Shown: positions 27,566 through 36,394 of the stretch, in pieces | Numbering within the stretch: position 1 is the first letter of the stretch | Layout: each line of letters opens with the position of its first letter | From: Rhodospirillales bacterium | GTDB lineage: Bacteria; Pseudomonadota; Alphaproteobacteria; Rhodospirillales; SHVQ01 | Assembly (NCBI GenBank): GCA_009694195.1 | Contig: SHVQ01000001.1 | Location: 1-64,000, forward strand | DNA: 64,000 nt | Direction: 5' to 3' | Made by a program: the position numbers and the translations under genes | The notes under the pieces: generated by a model | Told to the model about the DNA's origin: nothing | The model's database searches: none | What the model saw: the letters and a program-made list of their open reading frames with translations, nothing else

Positions 27566-28791
27566 TGCTTGTCCGCGTCTTCGTCCCGTTCGCGTTCGCC
27601 TACTTCTTCTCGCACCTGTTCCGGACGGTGAACGCCGTTTTGGCGCCGAACCTCGTTGGCGATCTGGGATTGGATGCAGCGGTCCTCGGCCTGCTCACGA
27701 GCGTCTATTTCCTTTCGTTTGCCGCTATGCAGCTGCCGCTCGGCATTCTCCTCGATCGTTTCGGCGCGCGGCGCTCGGAATCCGCGCTGCTCCTCTTCAC
27801 GGCGGCCGGCGCAATGCTTTTCGCCATCGCCGACAGCGTGCCGCTTCTTATCCTCGCCCGCGCGCTCATCGGGCTCGGCGTCTCGGCCGGCCTCGCGGCC
27901 GCCTTCAAAGCCTACCGCGGCTGGTTTCCCATCCCGCGGCTGCCGCTCGTGAACGGCTGTCACATGGTGTTCGGAAGCCTTGGCGCTCTCGCCGCGACGG
28001 CACCGGTCGAGATGGCGCTCGGCATCGCCCATTGGCGGACGATCTTTCTCGTCATGGGCGCCCTCACTCTCGCGGCCGCCGCGATCCTCTTCTTCGTCGT
28101 GCCCGAGCGCGAAGGCGAGCCCCGGTCGAAGGGCGGCCTCCGCGAGCAGATCACCGGAATCCTGCAGATATTCACGAGCCCGATCTTCTGGCGCGTGACG
28201 CCGGTGGTGGTGTCGACCCAAGCGGCCCATATCGCCGTGCAAACCCTCTGGGCCGGCCCTTGGCTCAAGGACGTGGCGGGTCTCGACCGCGCGGACGTCT
28301 CCCAATACCTGTTGCTGATCACGGCCGGCATGATCGTCGGCTTTCCCCTCCAAGGCGCCGTCGCCGAGCGCCTGCAGCGGTTCGGGATCCCGGTCACGCG
28401 AGTCATTCCGGTGGGGGTCGTTCTCTTTTTTGCGGTCCAGATTCCGGTCGTCCTCGGATGGACGGGCGCATTGGCGTTCGTGTGGAGCGCCTATGGCTTC
28501 CTCGGCTGCGTCACCATCCTTGCCTACGCCGACCTGCCGCAGCACTTTCCGCCGGCGCTTTCGGGCCGTGTGATCACGGGCCTCAACATGCTTGTGTTCG
28601 TCATGGCGTTCACCTTCCAGTGGGGGATCGGTCTCGTTGTGAACCAATGGACGCCGACGGCTGACGGGGTTTATCCCGTGGAGGCGTACCAGGCAGCGTT
28701 CGGCCTCGTGCTGGCGGTCGAGATCGCATCCTTCCTCTGGTACTTTCTCTTCCGACCTGCCCGGAGACCAGCACAAACCCCGCGCGTATAA
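27565..28791 (+). CDS. MFS transporter, second of a tandem pair
   Basis: Paralogue of the preceding transporter, 408 residues and about 12 transmembrane segments. Matching signatures include FVPFAFAYFFSHLFRTVNAV and GILLDRFGARRSESALLLF. The ATG at 27565 overlaps the upstream stop by one base; a GTG at 27562 is an alternative. Such coupling points to equal expression and possibly a heteromeric or two-substrate system. The +1 frame of the upstream gene is also open, so the two should not be read as one fused protein. Confidence 0.93.
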   Translation: MLVRVFVPFAFAYFFSHLFRTVNAVLAPNLVGDLGLDAAVLGLLTSVYFLSFAAMQLPLGILLDRFGARRSESALLLFTAAGAMLFAIADSVPLLILARALIGLGVSAGLAAAFKAYRGWFPIPRLPLVNGCHMVFGSLGALAATAPVEMALGIAHWRTIFLVMGALTLAAAAILFFVVPEREGEPRSKGGLREQITGILQIFTSPIFWRVTPVVVSTQAAHIAVQTLWAGPWLKDVAGLDRADVSQYLLLITAGMIVGFPLQGAVAERLQRFGIPVTRVIPVGVVLFFAVQIPVVLGWTGALAFVWSAYGFLGCVTILAYADLPQHFPPALSGRVITGLNMLVFVMAFTFQWGIGLVVNQWTPTADGVYPVEAYQAAFGLVLAVEIASFLWYFLFRPARRPAQTPRV

Positions 28792-28834
28792 GCGTTGATC
28801 TTTGGCTGCACTCGGACGTTTAATAGGCGGCAGA

Positions 28835-30013
28835 ATGACCGTTACCGACGCCATGTTCTCTCCCGAGACCTACGTCGAGACGCGCAAGCCGCTCGACCAG
28901 GCGACCGCGTTGCCCGGGTGGTGCTACGCCTCGCCGGAATGGTACGCCCGAGAGGTCGAAACGATCTTCCGCAAGGAATGGCTCTGCGTCGGGCGCGGCG
29001 ACCAGGTTCCGAACCCGGGCGACTTCTTTTCGATCGAGATCGTCGGCCAGCCGATGATCGTGGTGCGCGACAGGACCGGCCGGGTCCACGTGCACTCGGC
29101 GATCTGCCGCCACCGGGGCGCCGTCGTCACGGAAGGGTCCGGCAATTGCCGTGCATTCGTCTGTCCCTACCACGGCTGGGTGTATTCGCTCGACGGCAGG
29201 CTCACGGGAACCCCCGGAAAGCCGCCGCCGATGGAAGGCGTCGAGAATTTCGACCACGCCGACTACGGGCTCGCGCCGATCCGCTCGGAGACGTGGGGCG
29301 GCTTCATCTTTATCACCTTCGATCCCGCCGCCCCGCCGCTCCTTCAGTGGCTCGGCGATCTGCCGGAGTTTCTCGCCGGCTACGGCCTCGAGGACATGCG
29401 CTGGACCTACCGCGATTCCTACGAGGTCCCGTGCAATTGGAAGATCTGGCTGGAGAACGCCTTCGAGAACTATCACGTGCCGACGATCCACCGGAAACAC
29501 TACGACCCCGCGAATCCGCAGCACTGGGTCTTCGAGCACGGCAAAGGCCCGTGGCATGCGATGTTCGGCAAGCGTTCGATCGGGTCGTTCAAGGGCTTGC
29601 CCGAGATCTCAACGCTCGATGCAGAGAAGGCGTCGCGTCACTACCACCTCTGGATCCAGCCGAGCGTTCAGCTGATCTTGAACCCACACTACGTCAAGTT
29701 CCGCCAATACATGCCGCTCGGCCCGGACAAGGTGCGCCTTTATGAGAACTGGACGTTCCCCCGGGCGACGATTGCGCTCCCCGATTTCAGCGAAATCGTG
29801 AAGGGCTACTACAAGTATTCGGAGATCGTCGAAGAGGACTACGGCATCAACCCGGTCGTCCACCGGTCCATGGCGACGGGCGCCTACCGGCCCGGGCGCT
29901 ACTCGCTGCAGGAGTGTCTCGTGCACCGGATCGCCAACTACGTCCTCGACCGCGTGGTCGGGCCGGACGCGCGGCGATCGCGAAAGACGCCCGCGAGCAA
30001 GGCAGCCGAATGA
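28835..30013 (+). CDS. Rieske non-heme iron oxygenase, alpha subunit
   Basis: Catalytic subunit of an aromatic-ring hydroxylating or demethylating oxygenase, 392 residues. The [2Fe-2S] Rieske site is C91-x-H93 and C110-x2-H113 (CRH and CPYH). The mononuclear iron site is in NAFENYHVPTIHRKH, with the paired histidines four residues apart. No small beta subunit or reductase gene is nearby, so electrons must come from elsewhere. The ATG at 28835 follows AGGCGG; a TTG 33 nt upstream is less likely. It is 43 bp after the MFS pair and overlaps the dehydrogenase by 4 bp. Confidence 0.94.
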   Translation: MTVTDAMFSPETYVETRKPLDQATALPGWCYASPEWYAREVETIFRKEWLCVGRGDQVPNPGDFFSIEIVGQPMIVVRDRTGRVHVHSAICRHRGAVVTEGSGNCRAFVCPYHGWVYSLDGRLTGTPGKPPPMEGVENFDHADYGLAPIRSETWGGFIFITFDPAAPPLLQWLGDLPEFLAGYGLEDMRWTYRDSYEVPCNWKIWLENAFENYHVPTIHRKHYDPANPQHWVFEHGKGPWHAMFGKRSIGSFKGLPEISTLDAEKASRHYHLWIQPSVQLILNPHYVKFRQYMPLGPDKVRLYENWTFPRATIALPDFSEIVKGYYKYSEIVEEDYGINPVVHRSMATGAYRPGRYSLQECLVHRIANYVLDRVVGPDARRSRKTPASKAAE

Positions 30014-30999
30014 TCCCCTTTCGCATCCACGTCGAGAACGCGCGCTCCCTGCAGCCGGTTTTCATCGTGCGTCCCGACCAGTACGAAGGCGCGCTCAAGC
30101 GCCATCCCGACCTTTCGCCCCGACTCCGCACGACGTGGGGGTTCGATCAGGAGAATTTCGTCGACTCCGTGCGCGACGCGGATGCGCTGATTACCTACCG
30201 CTTCCCGAAGGAGCATCTGCGAGAACGCGCGCCGAAATTGAAACTTCTCCAGATCCTGGGCGCCGGCGTCGATTACCTGCTCCCGCTTGACTGGGTTCCC
30301 TCCGGCTTGACGGTGCTGACCAACAGCGGAGCGCACATCCCGAAGGCATCCCAGTCGGCCATGATGATCCTCTTGATGCTCAACGCTCATATGCCGGAGC
30401 TCGTGCACAGCCACCGCCGGCGCGAGTGGAATCGCACGTTCACCACGACCACCGTCGGCAAAACGGTCCTGATCGTCGGCGTCGGGCGGATTGGTGGCGG
30501 CGCGGCGGAGCAGGCGAAGACGCTCGGGATGAAGGTCTTGGGCATCCGGCGCAACCCCGCGCCCCACCCCGCCGTCGACGAGATGCACGGGCCCGAAGCG
30601 CTTCACCGGCTCATTCCCCGCGCCGATTTCATTCTCTTGAATCTTGCGCTCACGCCGAAGACCCGCTTCGTGTTCGGCAAAGCGGAGCTCGCGCTCATGA
30701 AGCGGGGGGCGGGCTTCGCCAACATGTCGCGCGGCGGCCTGGCGGACCCGGCGGCGCTCGATGCCGCGCTCCGGTCCGGCCATTTGGGCGGCGCGGTCAT
30801 CGACGTGACGGACCCGGAGCCGCCGCCCGCCGATTGGCCTTACTGGGACACGCCGAACCTGATGATCACGCCGCATGTGTTGTCGGACGACGTCGAGCAA
30901 TACATCCCGCGCACCCTCGATGTGTTTTTCGACAATGTGCGACGTCATCTCGCCGGAAAGCCGCTCACCAACGTCGTCGACCTCGCGCGCGAGTATTAG
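30010..30999 (+). CDS. D-2-hydroxyacid dehydrogenase
   Basis: NAD(P)-dependent oxidoreductase of 329 residues in the D-isomer-specific 2-hydroxyacid dehydrogenase family. The Rossmann motif GVGRIGGGAAEQAKTLG lies at about residues 157-173, the catalytic Arg is in NMSRGGLADP and the histidine in ITPHVLSDD. It could reduce glyoxylate/hydroxypyruvate-type acids or oxidise a product of the Rieske enzyme; the substrate is not identifiable. The ATG overlaps the upstream stop (ATGA), indicating an operon with MFS-MFS-Rieske. Confidence 0.92.
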   Translation: MIPFRIHVENARSLQPVFIVRPDQYEGALKRHPDLSPRLRTTWGFDQENFVDSVRDADALITYRFPKEHLRERAPKLKLLQILGAGVDYLLPLDWVPSGLTVLTNSGAHIPKASQSAMMILLMLNAHMPELVHSHRRREWNRTFTTTTVGKTVLIVGVGRIGGGAAEQAKTLGMKVLGIRRNPAPHPAVDEMHGPEALHRLIPRADFILLNLALTPKTRFVFGKAELALMKRGAGFANMSRGGLADPAALDAALRSGHLGGAVIDVTDPEPPPADWPYWDTPNLMITPHVLSDDVEQYIPRTLDVFFDNVRRHLAGKPLTNVVDLAREY

Positions 31000-31074
31000 G
31001 TTTCTGCCGCGAGGGTCGGCTATTATCCGCCGTGGTCGCGATTCCGAGGGGCGGCCGCGTCACGAGGGGCCTTC

Positions 31075-32373
31075 ATGATCCCACGCTACAGCCGTCCCGA
31101 GATGGCCGCCATCTGGGAAGCCCAGAACAGATTCCGCATCTGGCTCGAGATCGAAGCCCACGCATGCGACGCGCAAGCGGCGCTCGGCGTGATCCCCAAG
31201 TCGGCCGCGAAGGCGGTGTGGAAGCGGGGCCGTTTCGACATCGCGCGCATCGACGCGATCGAGCGCGAGACGCGGCACGACGTCATCGCCTTTCTCACCA
31301 ATCTCGCCGAGCACGTGGGGCCCGAAGCCCGCTTCGTTCACCAGGGCATGACGTCGTCCGACGTGCTGGATACCTGCTTCGCGGTCCAACTCACCCAGGC
31401 CGCCGACATCCTGATCGCGGACGTGGACAAGCTGTTGGAGGCCCTCAAGGCGCGCGCGATCGAGTACAAGAACACGCTCTGCATCGGGCGCAGCCACGGC
31501 ATCCACGCGGAGCCCACGACGTTCGGTCTCAAGCTCGCAACTTTTTATGCGGAGTTTCGGCGGGCCCGCGAGCGTCTTGTCACCGCGCGCCGCGAGATCG
31601 CAACGTGTGCGATCTCGGGCGCCGTCGGCAACTACGGCAACATCGATCCCCGCGTCGAAGAGCACGTGGCGAAGAAGCTCGGGCTCGCGGTCGAGACCAT
31701 CTCGACCCAGGTGATCCCGCGCGACCGCCACGCGGCGTTCTTCGCCGCCCTCGGCGTGGTGGCGAGCTCGGTCGAGCGGCTGTCGATCGAAATCCGCCAC
31801 CTGCAGCGGACGGAAGTGCGCGAGGCCGAGGAATATTTCGCCCCCGGGCAAAAGGGCTCATCCGCCATGCCCCACAAGCGCAACCCCGTGCTTTCGGAGA
31901 ACCTCACGGGCCTCGCGCGGATCGTCCGGGCCGCGGTGGTGCCGGCGCTTGAAAACGTCGCCCTCTGGCACGAACGCGACATCAGCCATTCGTCGGTCGA
32001 GCGCGTGATGGCGCCGGATGCCACGATTGCGCTCGACTTCGCGCTGCACCGGCTCGCCGACGTGGTGAAACGGCTGATCGTGTACCCGGCCGCGATGAAA
32101 GAGAACCTGGAGCGGACCAAGGGCCTCGTCTGCTCGGAGCAAGTCCTGCTCGCGTTGACGCAAGCCGGGATGAGCCGCGAAGACGCCTACAAAGCGGTCC
32201 AGCGAAACGCCATGGGCGTGTGGCGAGGCGACGGGGACTTCCTCGGCATGCTGAAGGCCGATCCCGACGTGAAAAAACATCTCAACGAAAAAGCGCTCGC
32301 CGAATTGTTCGACCTCCGCCATCACATGCGGCACGTCGACACGATCTTCAAGCGGGTGTTTGCGGACGCGTGA
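31075..32373 (+). CDS. purB: Adenylosuccinate lyase
   Basis: Catalyses two fumarate-releasing steps of purine synthesis: SAICAR to AICAR and adenylosuccinate to AMP. The 432-residue protein has the fumarase/aspartase-superfamily signature GSSAMPHKRNP (about 261-271), with the catalytic serine in the flexible loop, and the HGMTSSDVLDT and RSHGIHAEPTTFG segments. It opens the purine block; its stop is 38 bp from the convergent DUF1476 stop. Confidence 0.98.
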   Translation: MIPRYSRPEMAAIWEAQNRFRIWLEIEAHACDAQAALGVIPKSAAKAVWKRGRFDIARIDAIERETRHDVIAFLTNLAEHVGPEARFVHQGMTSSDVLDTCFAVQLTQAADILIADVDKLLEALKARAIEYKNTLCIGRSHGIHAEPTTFGLKLATFYAEFRRARERLVTARREIATCAISGAVGNYGNIDPRVEEHVAKKLGLAVETISTQVIPRDRHAAFFAALGVVASSVERLSIEIRHLQRTEVREAEEYFAPGQKGSSAMPHKRNPVLSENLTGLARIVRAAVVPALENVALWHERDISHSSVERVMAPDATIALDFALHRLADVVKRLIVYPAAMKENLERTKGLVCSEQVLLALTQAGMSREDAYKAVQRNAMGVWRGDGDFLGMLKADPDVKKHLNEKALAELFDLRHHMRHVDTIFKRVFADA

Positions 32374-32411
32374 GCCACGCGCCGTGTCCCGCCCGCGGGA
32401 TATGCGCGATC

Positions 32412-32777
32412 TTAGTCGCCGACTTTATCGTGATCGGGTCCGAGGGCCTTCGGATATTCGTTCCGGACCTGTTCGAAGGCGACTGCATAGAGGCTGTTCA
32501 GTCGGTCCCGGACCTCTTTCTCCGCGACGTTGGCCCCCCGGGCCTTGACGTCGTTCATGACCTTGCTGATCACATCTTCGATGCCGGCGGTCTCGAGGTC
32601 GGATTGGACGACTTCTGCGGCGTACGCCTTCTTCGCCTCCCCCGTCAGTCCGAACTTGTCGGCGAGCCACTCGCCCAGCAGCCGGTTGCGCCGGGATTCG
32701 GCCCTGAAGCGGAGTTCTTCGTCCAGCTTGTACTTGGCCTCTTGGGCCTTCTCCCGATCCCGAAAGATGTTCGCCAT
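32412..32777 (-). CDS. DUF1476 protein, F1-ATPase zeta-type inhibitor
   Basis: Small helical protein of 121 residues. DUF1476 proteins act in Alphaproteobacteria such as Paracoccus as the zeta subunit, a natural inhibitor of F1FO-ATPase. The inhibitory N-terminus is present as MANIFRDREKAQEAKY, and the four-helix part follows with KFGLTGEAKKAYAAEVV. The ATG at 32777 has GGGAGC upstream and matches the family; an upstream in-frame extension of seven residues is not conserved. It is divergent from the NRDE gene. The C-terminal tail after residue 112 is longer than typical. Confidence 0.92.
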   Translation of the reverse strand: MANIFRDREKAQEAKYKLDEELRFRAESRRNRLLGEWLADKFGLTGEAKKAYAAEVVQSDLETAGIEDVISKVMNDVKARGANVAEKEVRDRLNSLYAVAFEQVRNEYPKALGPDHDKVGD

Positions 32778-32815
32778 GACTGCGCTCCCTTGAACCACGC
32801 GATGTTGACGTCCCT

Positions 32816-32844
32816 ATTTATGGAGCGCTCGCGGTACTTGGCAA
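32816..32844 (-). promoter_or_regulatory. Probable promoter of the DUF1476 gene
   Basis: On the minus strand TTGCCA (32844-32839) and ATAAAT (32821-32816) are 17 nt apart. The -35 matches five of six consensus bases. The start codon lies about 39 nt beyond. Confidence 0.45.
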
Positions 32845-32907
32845 TGGAAAATCGATCGCACGCGCATTCGCGCTTCGATCTGAGCACGATTGGCCTAAGA
32901 TGACCCG

Positions 32908-33675
32908 ATGTGCACGGTTGTCATTTTACGAAGACCGGGCCACGCATGGCCGCTGATTTTGGCCGCCAATCGGGACGAGATGAGCGACCGTCCGTGGCGC
33001 CCGCCCGGCAGCCACTGGCCGGACCGGCCCGACGTTGTCGCGGGCATTGATCTGCTGGCCGGGGGAACGTGGCTCGGGCTCAATCGTTATGGGGTGGTGG
33101 CGGGAGTGCTCAATCGCCGCCATTCGCTCGGGCCCGCTCCCGACACGCGGAGCCGCGGCGAGCTTCCCCTTGAAGCCCTCGATCACGCGAGCGCCCGCGA
33201 CGCGGCCGACGCGCTCGTCCGCCTCGAGCCGCGGAGCTATCGGTCCTTCAACATGGCGATTGCCGACGCCGATGGAGCTTTTTGGCTGTCTTCCCGTCGC
33301 GGCGAAGAGGGCGTGCCCCCCGATGAGGGCGTGCGCATGTTCCCTTTAACCGCGGGGCTGAGCATGCTCACGGCTTCCGATCTCAATGACGAGCGGGCGT
33401 CGCCGCGCATTCATCTGTACCTCCCCCGCTTCCGTTCGGCCCCGGCTCCCGACCCCGAGCGCGGGGAATGGGCGGTGTGGGAATCTCTGCTCGCAAGCCG
33501 AGATCACTCCGGAAACGGACCCGAGGGCGCGATGACCGTTGTCACGGACTCCGGATTCGGAACCGTGTCGTCTTCGATCGTCGCGCTCCCCAGACGCTTC
33601 GAAGGGAAAAAACCGGTCTGGCTTTTCTGTCCCGGACGGCCAAGCGCCGCCCCATTTGCGCCCGTTTCGCTGTGA
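32908..33675 (+). CDS. NRDE (TANGO2-like) family protein
   Basis: Protein of 255 residues with the N-terminal Cys2 (after Met1) and the name-giving NRDE motif in AANRDEMSDRP (about residues 20-30), followed by GGTWLGLN. An N-terminal nucleophile hydrolase fold is predicted for the family, and the eukaryotic homologue TANGO2 has been linked to heme or lipid handling; function here is unknown. It sits between DUF1476 and purC and is divergent from the former. Confidence 0.92.
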   Translation: MCTVVILRRPGHAWPLILAANRDEMSDRPWRPPGSHWPDRPDVVAGIDLLAGGTWLGLNRYGVVAGVLNRRHSLGPAPDTRSRGELPLEALDHASARDAADALVRLEPRSYRSFNMAIADADGAFWLSSRRGEEGVPPDEGVRMFPLTAGLSMLTASDLNDERASPRIHLYLPRFRSAPAPDPERGEWAVWESLLASRDHSGNGPEGAMTVVTDSGFGTVSSSIVALPRRFEGKKPVWLFCPGRPSAAPFAPVSL

Positions 33676-33699
33676 AGGAGAAAGAATCCGGAGCCGCCG

Positions 33700-33727
33700 T
33701 TGTCTTGCGGGGGGAACCTGTTATGAT
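33700..33727 (+). promoter_or_regulatory. Probable promoter of the purCSQ genes
   Basis: TTGTCT (33700-33705) and TATGAT (33722-33727) are 16 nt apart, matching four and five of six consensus bases. It lies 75 nt upstream of the purC ATG, after the NRDE stop, and would drive purC-purS-purQ. No PurR-type or riboswitch structure is visible. Confidence 0.5.
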
Positions 33728-33801
33728 CGGCCGCAGCAATACCCTCCGCACTCCCACAGCACGGCAGCCGCGGGCAACGACTCCGACAGGGGAAGCTCTG
33801 C

Positions 33802-34566
33802 ATGGCAAGACGTAGGCAAATCTACGAGGGCAAGGCCAAGGTTCTGTTCGAAGGCCCGGAGCCCGGCACGCTCGTCCAATACTTCAAGGACGACGCCACC
33901 GCCTTCAACAACAAGAAGCGGGGCGTGATCACGGGGAAGGGCGTCCTCAACAACCGCATCTCCGAGTACCTGATGTCGCGGCTCAACGAGATCGGAATCC
34001 CGACCCATCTCGTCCGCCGCCTCAACATGCGGGAGCAGCTCATCCGCGAAGTCGAGATCATCCCGGTCGAGGTGGTGGTGCGCAACGTGGTCGCAGGGTC
34101 GCTCGCCCAGCGCTTCGGCATGGCCGAGGGCACGCCGCTGCCGCGCTCGATCGTCGAGCTCTATTACAAATCCGACGAGCTCAACGATCCGATGGTGACG
34201 GAAGAGCACATCACCGCCTTCGGCTGGGCCACGCCGCAGGAGATCGACGAGCTCATGTCGATGGCGCTCCGCATCAACGACTTCCTCTCCGGGCTGTTCC
34301 TCGGCATCGAGCTCCGTCTCGTCGACTTCAAGATCGAGTTCGGGCGCCTTTGGGAAGGCGACCAGGTGCGAGTCGTGCTCGCCGACGAGATCAGCCCGGA
34401 CAGCTGCCGCCTCTGGGACATGAAGACCAACGAGAAGATGGACAAGGACCGCTTCCGCCGCGATCTCGGCAAGGTCGCGGAAGCCTACCAGGAAGTCGCC
34501 CGACGGCTCGGCATCCTGCCGGAAAGCGGCCCCCGGGACATGAAGGGCCCGGATACAATGCAATGA
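33802..34566 (+). CDS. purC: SAICAR synthetase
   Basis: Phosphoribosylaminoimidazole-succinocarboxamide synthase, an ATP-dependent step that joins aspartate to CAIR. The 254-residue protein has the N-terminal [12 protein letters not shown] nucleotide loop, [11 protein letters not shown] and the signature [14 protein letters not shown]. It is followed by purS 31 bp downstream. Confidence 0.98.
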   Translation: MARRRQIYEGKAKVLFEGPEPGTLVQYFKDDATAFNNKKRGVITGKGVLNNRISEYLMSRLNEIGIPTHLVRRLNMREQLIREVEIIPVEVVVRNVVAGSLAQRFGMAEGTPLPRSIVELYYKSDELNDPMVTEEHITAFGWATPQEIDELMSMALRINDFLSGLFLGIELRLVDFKIEFGRLWEGDQVRVVLADEISPDSCRLWDMKTNEKMDKDRFRRDLGKVAEAYQEVARRLGILPESGPRDMKGPDTMQ

Positions 34567-34597
34567 GGCACGATGCAATGAGCGGGCGGGCGCCCCT

Positions 34598-34843
34598 TTG
34601 AAAGCCAAGGTTCACGTCACGCTGAAGGAAGGGGTCCTCGACCCGCAGGGCAAAGCCGTGCAGCACGCCCTCGGCTCACTCGGGTTCGGCGGCGTCAAGG
34701 GCGTGCGCCAAGGCAAGTACATCGAGCTTGAGCTTGCGGAGAAAGATCCGAAAAAGGCCAAGGCCGAGGTCGAGGCCATGTGCCGAAAGCTGCTCGCCAA
34801 CACGGTAATCGAGAACTACGCGATCGATATTGCCGAGAAATGA
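34598..34843 (+). CDS. purS: PurS subunit of FGAM synthase
   Basis: Small 81-residue subunit that bridges PurQ and PurL in the three-part formylglycinamidine ribonucleotide synthase. The sequence [20 protein letters not shown] is diagnostic. The only start that fits the family is the TTG at 34598, with a GGGCGGG tract upstream but no strong Shine-Dalgarno sequence. The stop overlaps the purQ ATG by 4 bp. Confidence 0.96.
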   Translation: MKAKVHVTLKEGVLDPQGKAVQHALGSLGFGGVKGVRQGKYIELELAEKDPKKAKAEVEAMCRKLLANTVIENYAIDIAEK

Positions 34844-35529
34844 AATCCGCCGTCATCGTCTTTCCGGGATCCAACTGCGACCGCGACGTGAAAGTGGCTC
34901 TCACCCAGAGCACGGGCCGCGAGCCGCTGATGATCTGGCACCAGGACCGGACGCTCCCGGAGGTCGACCTGATCGTGCTGCCGGGCGGATTCTCCTACGG
35001 CGATTACCTGCGCTGCGGGGCCATGGCAGCCCAGTCGCCCGTGATGGCGGAAGTCGTCGCGCGGGCGAACAAGGGCGTCGCCGTCCTCGGCATCTGCAAC
35101 GGCTTCCAGATTCTCACTGAAACGGGCCTGCTTCCGGGCGTGCTCATGCGGAACGCCGGCCTTAAATTCGTCTGCCGCGACGTTCACCTGCGCGTCGAGG
35201 TCACGGACACGGTGTTCACGCGCAACTACCGGAAGGGCCAGCGCATCCGCGTGCCCATCGCCCACAACGAAGGCAACTATTTCGCGGACGAGGACACCTT
35301 GAAGCGGCTCGAGGACGAGCGCCGGGTCGCGTTTCGCTATACGGACGCCGCCGGCAACGCCACCGCGGAGGCCAACCCGAACGGCGCGCTCCGCAACATC
35401 GCGGGAATCCTCAACGAGAAACGCAACGTGCTGGGCCTGATGCCGCACCCGGAACGGCTGGCGGACGCGCTGCTCGGCGGCACCGACGGACGCCCGATGT
35501 TCGAAGGCCTTGCCGCGGCATTCGCCTGA
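34840..35529 (+). CDS. purQ: PurQ glutaminase subunit of FGAM synthase
   Basis: Class I glutamine amidotransferase of 229 residues that delivers ammonia to PurL. The nucleophile Cys86 is in VLGICNGFQ, and the catalytic His and Glu are in MPHPERL near the C-terminus. The ATG overlaps the purS stop (ATGA), a coupling typical for these subunits. The rhomboid gene follows after 9 bp. Confidence 0.98.
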   Translation: MKSAVIVFPGSNCDRDVKVALTQSTGREPLMIWHQDRTLPEVDLIVLPGGFSYGDYLRCGAMAAQSPVMAEVVARANKGVAVLGICNGFQILTETGLLPGVLMRNAGLKFVCRDVHLRVEVTDTVFTRNYRKGQRIRVPIAHNEGNYFADEDTLKRLEDERRVAFRYTDAAGNATAEANPNGALRNIAGILNEKRNVLGLMPHPERLADALLGGTDGRPMFEGLAAAFA

Positions 35530-35538
35530 GAATTCCCG

Positions 35539-36303
35539 ATGCTCCTCCCCCTGAAGGACGACAATCCGCTCAAGCGCATTCCGTTCCAGTACGTCACGGT
35601 CGCGACCATCGCCACATGCGTCGCGGTCTTCCTCTGGCAGCTCTCGCTCGGTCCGCGTGGCGGTCAACAGGCGGTTTACGCCTACGGCGTGGTCCCGGCG
35701 GTGCTGTTCGGATTCAAGGACCTTCCCCCGGACGTCGCCGCTATACCGGAGTGGCTGACGCTCATCACCAGCATGTTCCTGCACGGCGGCTGGATGCACC
35801 TGATCGGGAACATGCTGTTTCTCTGGGTGCTCGGCGACAACGTCGAGGACTCCATGGGGCACGTGCGGTTTGTGATCTTCTACGTTCTCTCCGGGATCGC
35901 GGCCGGTCTCGCGCAGTCGGGGCTCAACCCGGAATCGACGGTGCCGATGATCGGCGCCAGCGGCGCCATCTCGGGCGTGATCGGGGCCTATCTGATGCTG
36001 CACCCGAAGGCGCCCATCCATACTCTCGTCTTTCGGTTCATCGTAAAGCTTCCGGCCTTCGTCGTGCTCGGGTTTTGGATCGTCTTCCAACTGATCAGCG
36101 CCTCGATAGCAAGTAATACGGGGGGCGGGGTTGCCTGGTGGGCCCACATCGGCGGGTTCGTCGCCGGCGCCATCCTGATCATCCCGATGCGCCACCGGGA
36201 CGTGCCCCTGTTCGACGGCCACGGGCCGTTCGCACATTCGGGAAGCCTCGCGCGGCGGCACGACCGCAGCAGCGTCCCCGATTCCGGCCGCTGGCGGCGA
36301 TAG
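35539..36303 (+). CDS. Rhomboid-family intramembrane serine protease
   Basis: Six-helix inner-membrane protease of 254 residues. The catalytic dyad is Ser141 in GASGAISG and His203 in [11 protein letters not shown], and the [11 protein letters not shown] loop (82-92) marks the oxyanion region. The N-terminal stretch before TM1 is short and the C-terminus is a soluble basic tail. It is inserted between purQ and purL in the purine operon with close spacing; a purine role is not implied. The substrate is unknown. Confidence 0.94.
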   Translation: MLLPLKDDNPLKRIPFQYVTVATIATCVAVFLWQLSLGPRGGQQAVYAYGVVPAVLFGFKDLPPDVAAIPEWLTLITSMFLHGGWMHLIGNMLFLWVLGDNVEDSMGHVRFVIFYVLSGIAAGLAQSGLNPESTVPMIGASGAISGVIGAYLMLHPKAPIHTLVFRFIVKLPAFVVLGFWIVFQLISASIASNTGGGVAWWAHIGGFVAGAILIIPMRHRDVPLFDGHGPFAHSGSLARRHDRSSVPDSGRWRR

Positions 36304-36394
36304 GCGCCAACGGCCGCCCCTGACGCCGCGCATTTGCCACGGCGTCCCCATCTGCTATTAAGGCGGGCCTCAACGGCAGCCGCCGCAACGCCCG

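Noticed and set aside
26326-28791. Single 821-codon plus-strand frame that seems to fuse the two MFS genes
   Set aside because: Its first part is the wrong frame of MFS gene 1 and codes for an Arg-rich shadow. Only the part from 27565 is a real transporter.
34816-36351. Minus-strand open frame of 511 codons opposite purQ and the rhomboid gene
   Set aside because: It covers two certain genes and has a shadow-type composition.
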